Notes under the pieces: model-generated | What the model was told of the DNA's origin: nothing | Seen by the model: only the letters and a program-made list of their open reading frames with translations | Database searches by the model: none | Translations under genes and position numbers: made by a program | From: Karalla daura | Taxonomy: Eukaryota; Chordata; Actinopteri; Chaetodontiformes; Leiognathidae | Direction of reading: 5' to 3' | Length of the DNA stretch: 64,000 bases | Assembly: GCA_029224185.1 (NCBI GenBank) | Contig: CM055207.1 | Location: forward strand, 12,411,693-12,475,692 | In this document: in pieces, positions 1-13,037 of the stretch | How positions within the stretch are numbered: position 1 is the first letter of the stretch | Layout of the letters: each line of letters opens with the position of its first letter

Positions 1-683
1 ACTTTCTCGTCCCAGGCTTCACAAGCGAACTCCTGTCCGTGTCACATGACGTGAGGCCCCGACGCGGCCGTTCTGGCGACGGGCTTTCTGATGCCAGCCT
101 GCCAGCTGTGCCCGCCAGCGGTAAGATCCCGGCCTTCCATTTGACCTCTCTGGCAGTCGCGGCGGTTGTTGTGTCTGATGCGCCGTCGGGAGATTTGAGG
201 CTGCGTGAGCGCGGCCTTCGCAGAAATAGCTGCGACGTGAGGAAAGCGGCGGTTTTGACAAATAACCACCCCCCCCTCCACCTCCTCCTCCTCCTCTCCG
301 CATTTCAAAGCGAGAGGGGGTGAGAAACGAAACCGAGCGGCTCAGCTGTTTGGAATCTGAGGTGGCTGCGACGCCGGGCTCCTGCAAACCCCTGCAAACC
401 TGTTCGACGGACGCAAAAAAGTGAGAAGACGGAGAGTGGAAACTCGAAAGCGCGTCGCCGGTCGGACAAGTTCACTGAATTCTCAAGTGTGCAGACAAAC
501 ACGACCATTGAACACACGCGATCCGCGAGGCATCGCCTGTGCCTGACTTTCATGCGGTCTCCCGGCTGTGCGGGCCAGGCCTGGGACCCCTAAACCTCGT
601 TTTGTTCCGGCCTGCCCATGTGGAGGCTCATCAGTCATCTGAGAGAGTGACTTTCCTCAAAGTGCTCCACACTCGGGCGACGC

Positions 684-687
<4 letters not shown>

Positions 688-744
<57 letters not shown>
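688..744. repeat. (GA)n microsatellite
   Basis: Nearly perfect GA dinucleotide run of about 55 bp in the gene-free left part of the window. Confidence 0.95.
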
Positions 745-748
<4 letters not shown>

Positions 749-1270
749 TAGAGCAAAGTCAAAGTTGTGTAATTGAATACTCAGGGGCTGGCTGGGAATA
801 GCTGACCTTGCGGTTATCAAAACAACCCTCTTCACATTAGTGCTGCGCCACGGTTACAGTAAAACAGCTGATTGGCCACAGATGTAAATCTGTACAATCG
901 TGGCCGAGGTTTTTTTTTTTTTCTTTTTTACTACCGGCAGATGAAATCCACTCCCGGGCCACATCAGGTACGACACCGGAACACGGGGCCAGGCGGCGAG
1001 GACGAGACGTTCGCATAGGAAGAAGAAAAAAAAAAGAAAGAAAAAAGACGCCCGCAAGGTCAGAGGGCGTCGGTTTGAATGACAGGACAACTGCAGGCAC
1101 GAAAAAAGGGGGAAAGCGGAGAGAGAGAGAGACGGCGTGCGTGAAACAAAAGAGCATTCTGTGCAGAAAATGAGACCCCGTGGGAAACAAAAGAGGCGAC
1201 ATTAGAGGTTGTGGGGTGGGGTGCCTGTATATGCATGTGTGTGGTTGGGTAGTGGTGGGGGCTGGGGGCT

Positions 1271-1302
<32 letters not shown>
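1271..1302 (+). repeat. Poly-G homopolymer, 32 nt
   Basis: Uninterrupted run of 32 G on the plus strand, preceded by further short G runs from about 1250. It can form G-quadruplexes. The exact length is unreliable in most assemblies. Confidence 0.9.
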
Positions 1303-1304
<2 letters not shown>

Positions 1305-1324
1305 TCACAAGACCCTGAGGGAGC

Positions 1325-1625
1325 TGACACACTGGAAGTGGTGTTTGCATTCAGCATATGATTTCTATTACTAACACTTATCACGTCAGCAACACGACTC
1401 CGACGCAACATGTTCCTCGCAGGGAATCGATGCGGTTCCAGGCTCCTTTTACTGGCGGACCTCTGAGTGAAATAAGGTTGATCAAAGCTCGGTGCCGGAC
1501 CAGCGCGGGCCAGATTATATAGTGCGTGACCATTAACCACATCAGATTTGGCGCTCCAGAGATAACTAGGGACGTGCTGGGGCGGAGGAAACAGTTGTTT
1601 ATACATTACCCTTAAATGGCTGGTT
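1325..1625. promoter_or_regulatory. Putative conserved non-coding element
   Basis: Unique, non-repetitive sequence with no coding signal. It contains an octamer-like ATGATTT context, ACGTCA half sites (CRE/AP-1 type) and ATTAACC/CATTAAC cores. Its texture resembles vertebrate conserved non-coding elements, but no alignment was available. Confidence 0.25.
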
Positions 1626-1899
1626 GATAGATGGCGCTGGCATTGACACAGAAAGGCGGAAAAAAAAAAAAAAAAAGGAAAAAGCCTCCCGCCATGAAAC
1701 CGCGTCGGAGAGGCCTAGAAACGCTCCTCAGCGCGCTGTTTACCCAAACAAGAAGGAGGCTAAATGATGTTTTCCTTCCTTTGAAGGGGAGAACGGGTCG
1801 GACTGCAGCCTGACATTCTTGGACCCGGCGCTGTAAACAACATCCATTACCTCCACTTAGGGATCCACAACAGTCTATCACCTTTCTCATGCTCAGGCA

Positions 1900-2250
1900 T
1901 TACATTTTCATCCCGTAAATCTGAGCCCAGAGCTATAAACGGGCGAGGTTTATAACATAATTGTAAACATTCCTCGGCTCCATGACAGGAGTTCAACACA
2001 CAATTATAAAAAGCCAAACCTAGCCCCACAGGCCTTGAACAGCGCTCAAACTTGTGACAGTTTGTGAATAGAAAACATGTTGAGAGGCGCTGGCAAAGGG
2101 CACTCTCCTTTTTTTTTTGTTTTTGGAAGTCTGAAGGCTGTAAAACAAATGTCAGAGCCGGACCGAAAGAATTACTTCCCACGTTTAATGACCATGCCCA
2201 ATCCAAGGATGCAAACTCAGCCTTTATCTGTCAGACGTCGGTTTCCTACA
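1900..2250. promoter_or_regulatory. Putative conserved non-coding element
   Basis: AT-rich unique patch inside GC-rich surroundings. Near 1950-1970 it holds TTTATAAC, ATAATTG and a FOX-type GTAAACA core, and a second ACAATTATAAA lies about 50 bp further on. No reading frame is supported. Regulatory function is inferred from texture only. Confidence 0.25.
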
Positions 2251-2884
2251 CTTTCGGCCCCTTGGGCCTGACGTCAGGAAACCCTCGTTCACCTCCATAC
2301 GGGGGCGTCGCTATCTGGAATCGGTGGGAACCTGGACGCTCGCGCTGAATGATAGCTCTTTATCAGGGCCGGTGCAGCGAGCAGCGTGACACCTCACAAG
2401 TCTAATCTCTGAGAAAGGGGAAGAGCATTTGCGGGACGTCCGCCACCACCACCACCACCACCACCGACACATGCAAACGGGCCGCTGACTGACTGCAAAA
2501 GGCGCCTGCAGCCTTTCTTGAGAGGCAATAGCGATGAGTCGATGGGACACCGTGCTTCCTTTGTGGTCACCTTTCGAGCGTCGACAAACAGCGAAAAGCC
2601 GCTGCAGCGGCCCGAGAGATCGCTGGAGAGGAGGCGGGCGGAAAACCCCATGGCAGCCCGGGTCAACTGCAAACGCCGCAGCCGGTCTAGTCAGGAGGGC
2701 GATTTGCTGCATGACATCCATTACAGTGGAGATGGTCCCAAAACCTGTGGTCAAGCGGCGGAGGAGGGGGGGCTGCACGCCATCAAGCTTAGCCGCGACA
2801 ATGGACGCACAAACTGCGGTCGCCCATGGAAGCCGTTTCCCCAAGCTGCTTTTGTATACATTGCTCAGACTGTAATCCCGCCGG

Positions 2885-2985
2885 CCCGGGCCAACATTAC
2901 ATAAGGATTTCGCAGCTTTGTGTCTGACTGACAATTAGAGCTAATGCTAATCCATTCATGGCACTTGGGACAGCTGGCGGGCCAC
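2885..2985. promoter_or_regulatory. Putative conserved non-coding element (homeodomain cores)
   Basis: A compact block with GACAATTAGAGC followed by TAATGCTAATCC, which are clustered TAAT homeodomain cores. It lies between GC-rich segments and has no open frame of note. Confidence 0.25.
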
Positions 2986-3649
2986 GGCGCCGACACCGTC
3001 GCTGCGCCTTGCGTCGGGGGGGACGAGCGGAGCGTCTGGCGAATCACCCGCAGCGTCGATTTCTGAGCCCGTCGCTAAACTTCTTTTTCTATTATTTTTC
3101 AATCAAACTGAGTCTCGTTAAACTGGCACAGTGTCTCTGGCACAAAAAGAAGAAGGACAAATGTGTTCAAAGGGGCAGTCAGGTCTGGGTCCTGCTCCCA
3201 ACAATCCCAGGACTGTGGCCGTCTCAGTAATCCGAGCATCTGCCGAGCACCTGAGACGGCCCCGGCTTGAAACCTGACTGGGGGATTTGTGCTGCCCTTC
3301 ATCACCGCGCCGCTTGCAAGAGGAATGCAGGGTAAAACCTTCCGCATAAAGATTCCCCTCAGAGGGGGAAACATGCACGTTTCCTAAAAAGTTTGATCCC
3401 CCCCCCCAGCTATCTGCTCCGCTGGCCTACTTCTCTCGCTGGGCGGATGGCGAGGCGTCCCGTGCGTGGCCTGGCTCCAGTCACCGCGCTGCGCGTGTTG
3501 ACGGAGCACGTCGTAAGAAGAGCCAGACGGCATGCGACGGGCCGACAGTTCAGCGAACCGGTTCTGAACCGGTTTTGGGAAACCAGTTCCGTCCGCGATA
3601 TCGTGCGTCACTTTCGCGGCGAAATTGCGTGTTTTTTTTTTTTTCGGAA

Positions 3650-4370
3650 TCCCCGGCTGTCTTTGTCGGGCCCATTAATTAGGCAGCACAAAGGGCAGGT
3701 GCCGGCCAGTTTTTGCTGAAGGCTGAATGCCCCCCCCCCCCAAAAAAAAAGAATTTATGAAACCCATTGTTGGGCGCGGGCTAGCCCACAGCTGTCCGCA
3801 TGTTCACAGAAATTAGGCTATGTCAAACAGGAGGCACGCTCTATGTGTGAAGCAGCCAGTGAATAGTCAGAAATGAGCATAGCTGGGAGGCTTCAATAGT
3901 AGTTATCAGGCTGGGATGAAGGCCTGGGGTACAGCCAAGGTCTCACAAGCATGCAGCTGCCCACTTACCATAAACACAAAGGCTCAGCATGGCTATGCAT
4001 GGCAGCCAAGGAGGCCTACGTTCTAAAGCAGGCCTGCTGTTTAATTATCTCATACATAATCGCTCGCACTGTATACATTTGTCCAGAACAAGAGCTTTGT
4101 AATCGGGGCTTTCAACACACCTGTCCAAGTTGGAGAGAAATGTCATTCACTTGGATGCTGGAACTCACAAAGTCTCTTAATTACAATGAGCTGGAGACAC
4201 AACATCTATCTGGTTCCACCACAGCATTACACGGCGTGTTAATAGACCCAAATGAGCTCATTGTATCCTGCAAACTTTCAATTACGGTCAAGTACGAATG
4301 GGGAAACATCACACTTGAGCTGTACTTGCAGGAACTTCTCCATCCCCCAACGCTGTGTTTCCACTGACCG
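3650..4370. promoter_or_regulatory. Putative conserved non-coding element cluster
   Basis: About 700 bp of unique sequence free of simple repeats. It contains CATTAATTAGGC beside a CACAAAGG Sox/TCF-like core (about 3670-3695), GTTTAATTATC and ACATAATC (about 4038-4060) and CTTAATTACAATG (about 4175). A 138-codon open frame at 3951-4367 crosses it but resembles no known protein and has no splice or start context. This is the strongest enhancer-like stretch in the window, still unproven without cross-species alignment. Confidence 0.35.
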
Positions 4371-5734
4371 TAAATACATGAAGAAGCCAGGGAACAAGTT
4401 TTTTTGTTTTTCACCCCCGCTGAGTGTTTGAATACTGTCATAACAGCGGCATTATGACACACAGGAACTTTAGGAGCCTTCAAATTTGATCTTAATGTTT
4501 CAGTGACATGGAGAGGAAAGAGGAATCATCTGGAAGCTCTGATAGGGCAGCCTCCTTTGTGCTCCAGCTAAAACTGCTCAACAGTTGTTTTTTTTTTTTT
4601 CCTTTTTCTTTTTCTGATGAGCTTGCCAGCCCTCCAGGTGGATGCCTCTCAGTTTCAGAGGAAAAGGCCCTGAAAACCGAGCTTGTCCAAGTAACCAGCA
4701 CAAACAGTCCCTTAAAACCCCCTTTCCAAAATCCCTCATGAAAGGGAAATGAGTTTGGCAAAGAAAGTGGTGTGACGGGAGCTCACAGAATGTTACACGC
4801 AGGCTACAGAGCAAACAGGATTTTGAACTCAACAGAAAGGCCAAACGCCACCGATGATAAAATATGAAATGTAGATGGTGAAAAGAAATGTATGCCGTCT
4901 TTGAAACAGTGCCACTCCTATTTTCCCCTTATGTATGACTCCTGCAGCCACTGTAGCACACGCAACTATGTCCATGGGACACTCTCCCGAGTTCAGGTTT
5001 AACAAGCTGGTGTGTTTATGATCCCCCTGAGCACCTGAACTGACTGAATCTGTTGGTTTGTATGTCAGCCAGTCCCGTCTTCATACCTGAGGGGAAGGTT
5101 GGCTGGGTAGAGATAAGACAACAACATTCCTCTGCTAGGGCACAAACCGTAGCACTCAAGGATGAGGGTCTGAGGAGGAGGGCAACAATTAACAGTCAGG
5201 CTGCACTGTCAACTAGGAAACTTACAGACATGCACACGGTGTCTGTTCACTTGTACACTGCAGAAAGGTCAACACTTTTGCCACCGTGCCACAATGAAAG
5301 CCACGCAATGTTGGCGATCGGGAGTGTTTGCACTTCAAAGCTGAGCAAATCACCCCAAATGCTTTTGATCTGAGGAATGTAGTGTCGCCTCGCAAATGTA
5401 ATGGCAATCTTGGTTCAGATAATCTGATTGAGTTTGCACTTGTTGTCAGATGTCAAACAAGCCGAACAGACTCCAAGCGCTTACAGTAAGCCAAGTATAT
5501 GATACACACATACAAACACATACTCATTATAAGACACAGACTGCATGTCTGTGTGTGTTTCAAATTCAACTTCAGTCCCTGTTGCACCGGATTACACGCT
5601 GCATTTATCTAAGTAACACCCCAGACAAGACAAGATGAGGCAGAGTTAAAACTTTGGAGAAAAAGTTGCCCAGCTCAAAGGTAGACCACTTTTTCACCTC
5701 TGTTTTAACCTGTCACCCTTAATGCGAATCCCAC

Positions 5735-6065
5735 ACTTTGAAAACAAAGTGCCAGCATCACTCTTTCAACTTTCGGGCTAACCCAGAAGTAGCTCTCCTC
5801 GACATAAACACTCACAAGCATCACGGCGGACTCTCCGACAACACCCGGGCAGCGGCTGGGGTAAGTCGGTCAGTGTCTCTGGAGCATGTCGGCTTTGGTG
5901 TGAATAGAAGCAGACATGAGGCGCAGCGGGAGGCTCACCCCACGTCCTGCTCCGGGCTCCTCCAGCAAACTACAACACTGGCCCCAGTCAACGTCCAGCA
6001 CTGCACGCTAACCAGCCTGTGACAACACACGAGGGCGATACCACCTCTGACAGGCGGAGAGGGGT
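5735..6065. promoter_or_regulatory. CpG-rich patch, possible unassigned promoter or 5' exon
   Basis: A GC- and CpG-rich block in otherwise AT-leaning DNA. It contains a consensus plus-strand splice donor GGGGTAAGTC near 5858 and, on the other strand, a GTGAGCC donor-like site near 5938. That makes it a candidate non-coding first exon for a gene running off the left edge or for a long non-coding RNA. No protein-coding frame is recognised. Strand and function are undecided. Confidence 0.25.
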
Positions 6066-9000
6066 GTCCGCTAACTTATTCCAACCACAAAATGAAACAA
6101 GCGACGTTAATTAATTGCGTTATTTATCACTTGCGTTATTTATCACTTGGTAATGGCGAATATGACAGAAATATCAAAAATATCAACGATTTTGAGACGT
6201 TTTTTTGAACTCTAACCCGTTGTTGTAACTAGTGGTCCGGTCTAGGCTGCTGTAATGAAAAGTAATCACAGTTTGGAGCTGTGCATATAGACAAGAAGGC
6301 TTTAACAATATACAAGTGTACCATGATAACTTGGCAACTGTGTGTTACTGCAAGGGCCAGACTGATGGTGTGTGATGTATATACATCGACACCCCCACTC
6401 TCCATATAATGAGCTCCAGCATAACATGGGTTTGCCCAAGTTAAATACGTTCATTACAAACAGATGGTATCCTGCCTAGAAGTAAATGTTGGATTTATCA
6501 CACTGTTCATCGGCATGCAGTGTGCTATCATTTAACTCCCCTGGATTCATCTTGCATCCACACACACAATATAGACTTATTATTCATATATATATATATA
6601 TATACGTATATCGTAGGCCAGTCTCTCCATCTAAAATGGATTGTAATTAACTTCCTACTTTCTTAGTCGACATGACCACTCAAAGCACTTTTGTTCAGCC
6701 AGTGACTTTAATTATTCATATGCTTTTGCACACTGATGACACAGCATCAGAGGCAAATTGGAGTTCAGTATCAAGATGAGATTGAAGCACCAACCCCCAT
6801 CTAACAGAGATGTCATTCCTGAAAGTTTTCATCATGTTTTTAGGATCTTGTGATGAACAAGATAAAAATAAAACATCCGAGATGAGTTTTCCTTTTCTTT
6901 TCTCTCGCTGTAATCACCCACAGAATCTCTCCTTTTGAGGCACTTCCGGTACAACTCGTTCACATATAATAGCTGTGTGTTTGCTTACTTTTCTGCGTGT
7001 TTAGCAATCGTGTGCACATTGTGAGCCACTGGCATGCACACAACCACAGGCTTTTTGTGAAAGTCTTACTAAATTTCTTACAATGCCTCCTATAGTATTG
7101 TATGGTATTGCTCAAAAGTAAAGATACTTCATCTTAGTGTCACCGTACCATACGAGCAGTTAAAAAAATAGGCCGAGAGGCATATTTTATCATTCCTATC
7201 CCATCACATCATGTGCAGTAGGTTCATTTATTTTGTACAGGCTGAAGTTAACACACTGGGCCTCAGAAGGGTGGGGAGCTCAAACTCACCCCTGGCAGAC
7301 ACTATTGTTAATCAAGGAGTAACATCTGTTGTGTGCCACTAATCTCCCCCAGACCGTCAGACTGTCCTCCTCGGTTTTAGACTGTCTGTCTTTTGTGTTA
7401 AAGGGCACCAAGGATTTGTCTCATGCACAGTGTGGGCTGCGGTGTGGGGGTGACAAGTTGTTTTTCTTAACCTGCAATCTCCTCAACAGACTGGGAAGTC
7501 TGTGATTAAGTAAACAAAAGCAGCTAGTAAGAGGAGAAAACTTAGCATGTTGTGATTTGTTGTCCACTGGGGCACGGATGACTCACTGGGAAACAGTCGA
7601 TCAAAACAACTCATAGTAGAGGCAAAGGCGTGCTGCAGCTCCACAAGTGTGTGTGTTGTGACCACAGGAACCGTAGGGGGCAGTATCCACCAGTCATAGC
7701 ACAGCAAATAAATCCTGAAGTGTGAATTAAACCCTCATATCGTCTGTATTCTTGATGAGAAATAATAAAACTCGACTCAAGTGTTTTTAGTAGCGTCTCC
7801 TTTATTTCGCTCCTGCAACTGTAGGCAGCATATGGTTAACAGTAAATAGGAAGTGAGCTTCCAACTCCCAGCACTGCGACCCCATGCAGACTTCTGCATG
7901 CCATCTGTGGTTCACACTGGCCACAGACAGATGGCTAAAGGACTCCTGTTACAGGAGCCATGTCTTCACAACTTTAATGAACATGTAATCCTCTCTACGC
8001 CTAACAAAATTCCTAACTCTGTGATTCAAGATTGAACAGTTTGTTTTCCTTCATTATTTCAAACCCAGCTAAGACGTGTAACTCTTACCACTAATTAGTT
8101 TCGAAGCCATTACAGGATTACAGCCACACAATGTGCGGTAATTACATTGTCTCCTGTTCCTAGAAGTCATAAGCTTTCCAACAGTGAGCACAATGTCCAT
8201 CGTCTTTAAAGTTACGTTTGGCCAGGAGGGTGACTCTCCTGCAAAAGAAAAACACTGACACCATTTGTCAAAATGCAGTAGTACATGCGTTTACAATGTT
8301 TTGTTAAATTTACTCCCTGATGTTGTTCAGTAGGGATACTGTACATACAGTCAGAGCACAAAAAGAGCATATGGCCTTCATGGGACGCCATCTAGATTTC
8401 ACTGCTTCTCATCTATCTTGTTAATCCTCGCTTATAATGTTTATAGCCAACTTAATTGAACTGGCACATCTCTGTGGGTTTTGAGATCCCTTCTAAGAAG
8501 CTCTAAAGCTGTGTTTTTGCCAAAGCATGCACATTGCTAAAACCTCCACAGCACTTGAAAGAGGTGCAGCTGTTCCTCCAGTAACGGTTCATTGGTGACT
8601 GTGTGAGTGAAGTATTCAGAAGAGGGTTTTTTTTATTTCCAGTAATTATGGTAAAGTCTAACCAAATGAATGATAAACTGTTTTTGAGAAGGGTTATATT
8701 AAGTCTATGAAACTTAAAGTCTAAGTCTTGGAAATATTATCATTTTTCAGTTGAAGTAGGAGCACCTTAATGCTATAATCATGTTTTCAAAGCTCTACTT
8801 AAATACAGGAGTACGAATAACAGCAAATGTATTTAGGTACTACCAAAGTACAAATTAAGAACAAATTAAAATATTTGCACCTTTCAGGGTACTCTGCTGC
8901 CCTGTATATGATTATTTTGTGTTTATTGTTAATAATTGATGATAGGTCAGTTCTGTGGATTTACAGTGTAAAAAAATTAACTACAAATGAAAGGTCTATT

Positions 9001-9457
9001 TTCTAAAGATTACAAGTTGCCTGTTACCACTGAGAGGCACTTGTAACTCAAAGAACTCGTTTCATGGTCATAATGTGACAAATCTTGCCATACACAATAT
9101 TATGGGTTGATTTCACTGATGCAATCATGTGCAAGTGGTATTTTATTGTTTGTCAGTCCTACAACAGCACACCATATTGCATAACCTGATTGCATGAGTC
9201 TTTATTTAGGATTTGGAACAGATACACAAGGATGAAACTAAACCTCAACCTCCAACATGGAGTAAATTGAACAATCATGTCAAGTGCTGATACTTTACAG
9301 TAGTGAATGTTCTTAGACTCCATTTGCAGGCCTCCGGTGATGTTTACTCGAGATGATCTAAGAGATTTGAAACTCGGCCCACCCACACTGGAAGAGACAC
9401 TCGGCATGTCATTCGGAGGACAGTAATCAGTCTTCACGCTCTGCTGTGAGTAATAGA
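6066..9457. other. Intergenic DNA, no gene seen
   Basis: AT-rich unique sequence with a short (AT)n run at about 6585-6604 and several poly-A-signal-like hexamers. No recognised protein, tRNA or rRNA. It lies downstream of the hpdl 3' end. Confidence 0.6.
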
Positions 9458-9463
9458 TTTATT
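9458..9463 (-). terminator. hpdl: Candidate polyadenylation signal of hpdl
   Basis: TTTATT on the plus strand reads AATAAA on the minus strand. It is the first such hexamer after the hpdl stop codon at 9768 and would give a 3'UTR of about 300 nt. A second copy near 9200 is an alternative. Confidence 0.4.
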
Positions 9464-9767
9464 AAGGAACAGTTGCTCTGGAGTCACAATGAAAACAAAG
9501 ACATTCTTTCACGGCGAGTGTCTGTGATAGTTTCAAGTGCAGTTCGTGCCATCTGTTTTTGGACCACTTTGATTACAGTACAGCGTTTAATCTGTTCAGT
9601 CAAGTTGAAAGCTCAGTATTGTAACATGGACTTTACTATTAGTGCAATTTGTATTAGTGCAACTTGTACAATAAGAGTACAAGTGAGTTAGAGTACAAGT
9701 AATAAAAAGTAAATAAAGTGAGTAACAAAAGAAGTAAAATGACATCAGTTCAAGACGTTTCAAGTGG

Positions 9768-9969
9768 CTAATATTGAGTGGTTTGCACAGCTTTTGGGGG
9801 TTCCTCGCCTCGAGTGTCCCTCGCCTCTTTCTCCATGTGTGCTTGCACCGACCTCCAGAGTGCCCGGATGTTCCCCTCCCCGAAACCTGTTGCCCCCCTG
9901 CGCTCTATCAGCTCGAGGAAGAAGGTGTCCTCTGCAAAGATGGGCTTGGTGAACACCTGGAGAAGATAT
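9768..9969 (-). CDS. hpdl: hpdl coding exon 5 (third iron ligand and stop)
   Basis: Begins after TTCTGTTTCCAG with [11 protein letters not shown], carries FFLELIE with the third iron ligand, and ends ...TTQY then TAG at 9770-9768. The last roughly 20 residues are a charged, low-conservation tail. Confidence 0.93.
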
Positions 9970-12900
9970 CTGGAAACAGAAGAAGGCACTGAAGCCAATA
10001 CGAAGCGGAAGCAGACGGTTTTAGCTTTGTCTTTAGAAGAATAGATGACTGACTGAATTGTGGCCTCACCACTCTGAGTACCTTTGCTGCAGAGGCGTCT
10101 TGAGACCATTTAGGATCTCATATAAAGTGAGCAATTTTGTGACTTGTGGTTGTATCCCTACTTTTCTACCTCTTTATCAGCGCCTGAACGCCGCTGATTG
10201 GCACTTTCAAACCCCTGGATATCTTTTTAATCTCCTTTTCCTGACTGATAAAGATCAGGAAGCCTTCCCGCAGCTCTCCTCTGACAGTTGTTTTCTCTCT
10301 TCATGGCTCAGTGCAGCCCTGAGTGAAACGTGCAGGACTCTGCAGAGCAAAGAAACTCTGCGACTATTTATACAAAGACTCCAATTACTATCAAACAGAT
10401 TGCAGCTGTGGAAACTTGCATTTAACAGCTATTTAAACCCATGTGTGTCAGACTGTGTGTGTATATTATAAGGCCAAACATTCAATGGGATGTAAACTTT
10501 TGTTTGGACGGCTGTAAATTCTCTTTAACATGATGGTTTTCTTTAGAAGAACACACACAGTTATTTCCTTCAGGAATGATCAAGTCGTTACAGTACCTAT
10601 CTCTCAAACTATCTATCTATCTATCTATCATCTAACTATTGCCCGTCAATGAAAGGTTTCCAGTATTTTCCTAAATATCGCAAATAATTTAATTTTGCCA
10701 GTGGAATGTACATTTATAACACTGAAACAGACTGAAACAGCTTAAGACAAAGTGTGTGTGTGTGTGTGTGTGTGGTCCCAGCAGTCGCTCTCCTCTCACC
10801 TTTTGTTTTGTGCCGATGCCGAATGTGGGGAGGGATCCCGGTGCAGGTCTGTGTCCAGGAGGATGCCATGCTGCGCCAGCATCTGAGGGTTATGTCCTGC
10901 CTCCTCTATCTCCTGCTGTCTGCCCACCTGTCACAGCACACGGGACAGGTGATGGACTGGATGAGGACGCGTTGGTAAACACATCTCACGCTCTACTGTC
11001 TTCTTAACTTGAGGTTTTATGGCGAATTGTAAGGAAGTTAGGCCCTCCCCTTACAGACCGGCTTTTGATGTGTGCTACTTCAGTATAAATTCTGTCTGTG
11101 TGTTTGTGTGTGTGTGTGTGTGTATGTGTATGTATGTGTATGTGTGTGTGTAAATGCCGGCTCCTAAGCCGGAGCAGCTCTGTAATTTCAGTGTTTGAAG
11201 ATAAACCTGGTGTGAGCCGTGCATTTTATCGCACAGCTGTTGAGTACATTTAAGCCTCTTTCTTGCATAATCAAGCGAGCCCTGGTTTCGTCCCAGACAC
11301 ACCTCAGTGTAGTAGGCAGGAGGAGGGGAGAAAAACTGCACGCCGGCTTCAGCCATTGTACGAGCAGTGGAGACTATGTTTTGCGTGTACAGCCCGATGT
11401 GCTGGATCCCCGGGGACCTGTGCTTCTCCAGGAAGGTATCCACCTGGTTCCTGCCTGCCGGATGAGAAGGCACAAGCACGCTGTGATGCAGGAGCAGTAA
11501 CGACACTATTTTTTTCTTGGTGATTGAAAAGCACTAACAAAGATGCCCCTACCTTGCCCAGGCAGTGATTCTGCAATGACAAACTTGCAGTCGGGCACTT
11601 TTTTATCGACGGAGGGGAGCGCGATGCCTACTTCGCTGCATTTCCAGTACTCCATGGCTGTAAGACGGAGCCCCACGCCCTCCTGGTTGATGACGAAACC
11701 TTCGTTCACGTCCTCATCGCTGCCCGGAAGAACAAACAGTGAACCGGGTGCTTCCTGTGGAACTACTAGTACTTTCTTGAAATTACATCATATAGAAAAA
11801 TAACTTATATTCTATATTGAGTTGTTCTTTGTCACTTATATTGAGTTAATGAAGAATTTTTAAGAAATACAAATTCTGTAGTACAAAGGCAAATCACAGC
11901 ATCAACACTCAATAGACATCGATAGACAGTGATCAGTACATAGATTGATAGAAATATTGATAACTTGTGAAAGCAGCATAGCACCATGTTGTAGAAACAA
12001 CACAAAAAGAGGTAGAACAAATCACAAAGAGGCTGAAAATATCAAATATAATTATGCATAAGGTACATAAAAGAAGCTCTTGAGGCCTCAACTCTCCTTG
12101 GAGCACCTCTTCTCCTAACTTGCACTGACCTTGCAGGGCTTTTATTTTTCCTTCTCCGTAAAACCAGGCACTTGTACTAGTACTTAGACTACTGCATTCA
12201 TCTTTGGTAGTCTGAAGAATGTAGAGTGTTATTAGCTGTTAGACTATGGTCTCTTTCATGATGTGGCTTGTCCGTGTCCTTGGTTGACTTCTCATAATTA
12301 GATGATGAATATCTGTACAAACCAGATTATCATTCAACACGCCAACGTCCTGAAATGTCACTAGATTCTCACCTGTCGATGAAGAACCTCTGGAAGCCAA
12401 AGAGCTTCTCGTACCAGCTCATCACCTGCTGGGTGCTCCTCCTGGGACAGGCGTAGGTGATGTGATCGAAATGTGTGACCGGACAGGAAGTGTCCTCCTC
12501 CCCATCTTTATCCCACTCCTTTCCAACCATATCAAACCCGGGCAGGAAGCCCCCATCGTACTTGCTCCTGTCGATGAGCGTGTGGCACACGTTGCCCACG
12601 ACGGACTTGACCACAGAGTAGGTGACCCTGCCCCCCTGGTCCTGCACGGTGGTGGGGGGCACCAGGAAGCTGCAGCCCAGCTGCTGCAGAGCCCTGCTCG
12701 ACCTCTCCACGTCCTGCACCTCGAAGCACACGTCGCTGGCGGTGTCCACCGGCTCCTGGGGACTGACACCGTACAGACACGTGGAGGGCAGGTCCCCGGG
12801 CTGGGTCCCGCCACGGGGCCGCAGCGCAGCTTCATTCAATCCCACGCCGTCCTGTTTGGCTCTCTCGTTCACCACAAACACCGCGGTTCCTTTCCTGAGA

Positions 12901-13037
12901 GCCAGCTGCCGGGTCCTGTCCGTCAGCCTGGCCGCGAACAGATTAAACTTGAATTTTGACACGAGGTCATTTGCTGTCTTCTCCGCGTTGGAAACGTAGA
13001 GCGAGATGTGGTGTAACCGGCTCAAGAAGGCTGCCAT

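Larger units (their letters stand above)
1..5735. other. Gene-free stretch upstream of hpdl with regulatory-looking patches
   Basis: No protein family is recognisable on either strand here. Open frames are short, rich in simple sequence and lack splice-site support. The stretch mixes homopolymer and simple repeats (GA run near 688-744, poly-G 1271-1302, CCA run near 2441-2465) with unique sequence containing homeodomain-type TAATTA cores, a FOX-type GTAAACA core and E-boxes. It could be intergenic regulatory DNA or an intron of a gene whose exons lie left of position 1; the sequence alone cannot decide. Confidence 0.6.

Noticed and set aside
3951..4367. 138-codon open frame on the plus strand
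   Set aside because: No similarity to a known family, no good start context or splice sites. The sequence looks like a non-coding regulatory block.
12422..12999. Several long open frames antisense or frame-shifted to hpdl exon 1
   Set aside because: Shadow frames caused by the high GC content of the real exon. They have no family match.
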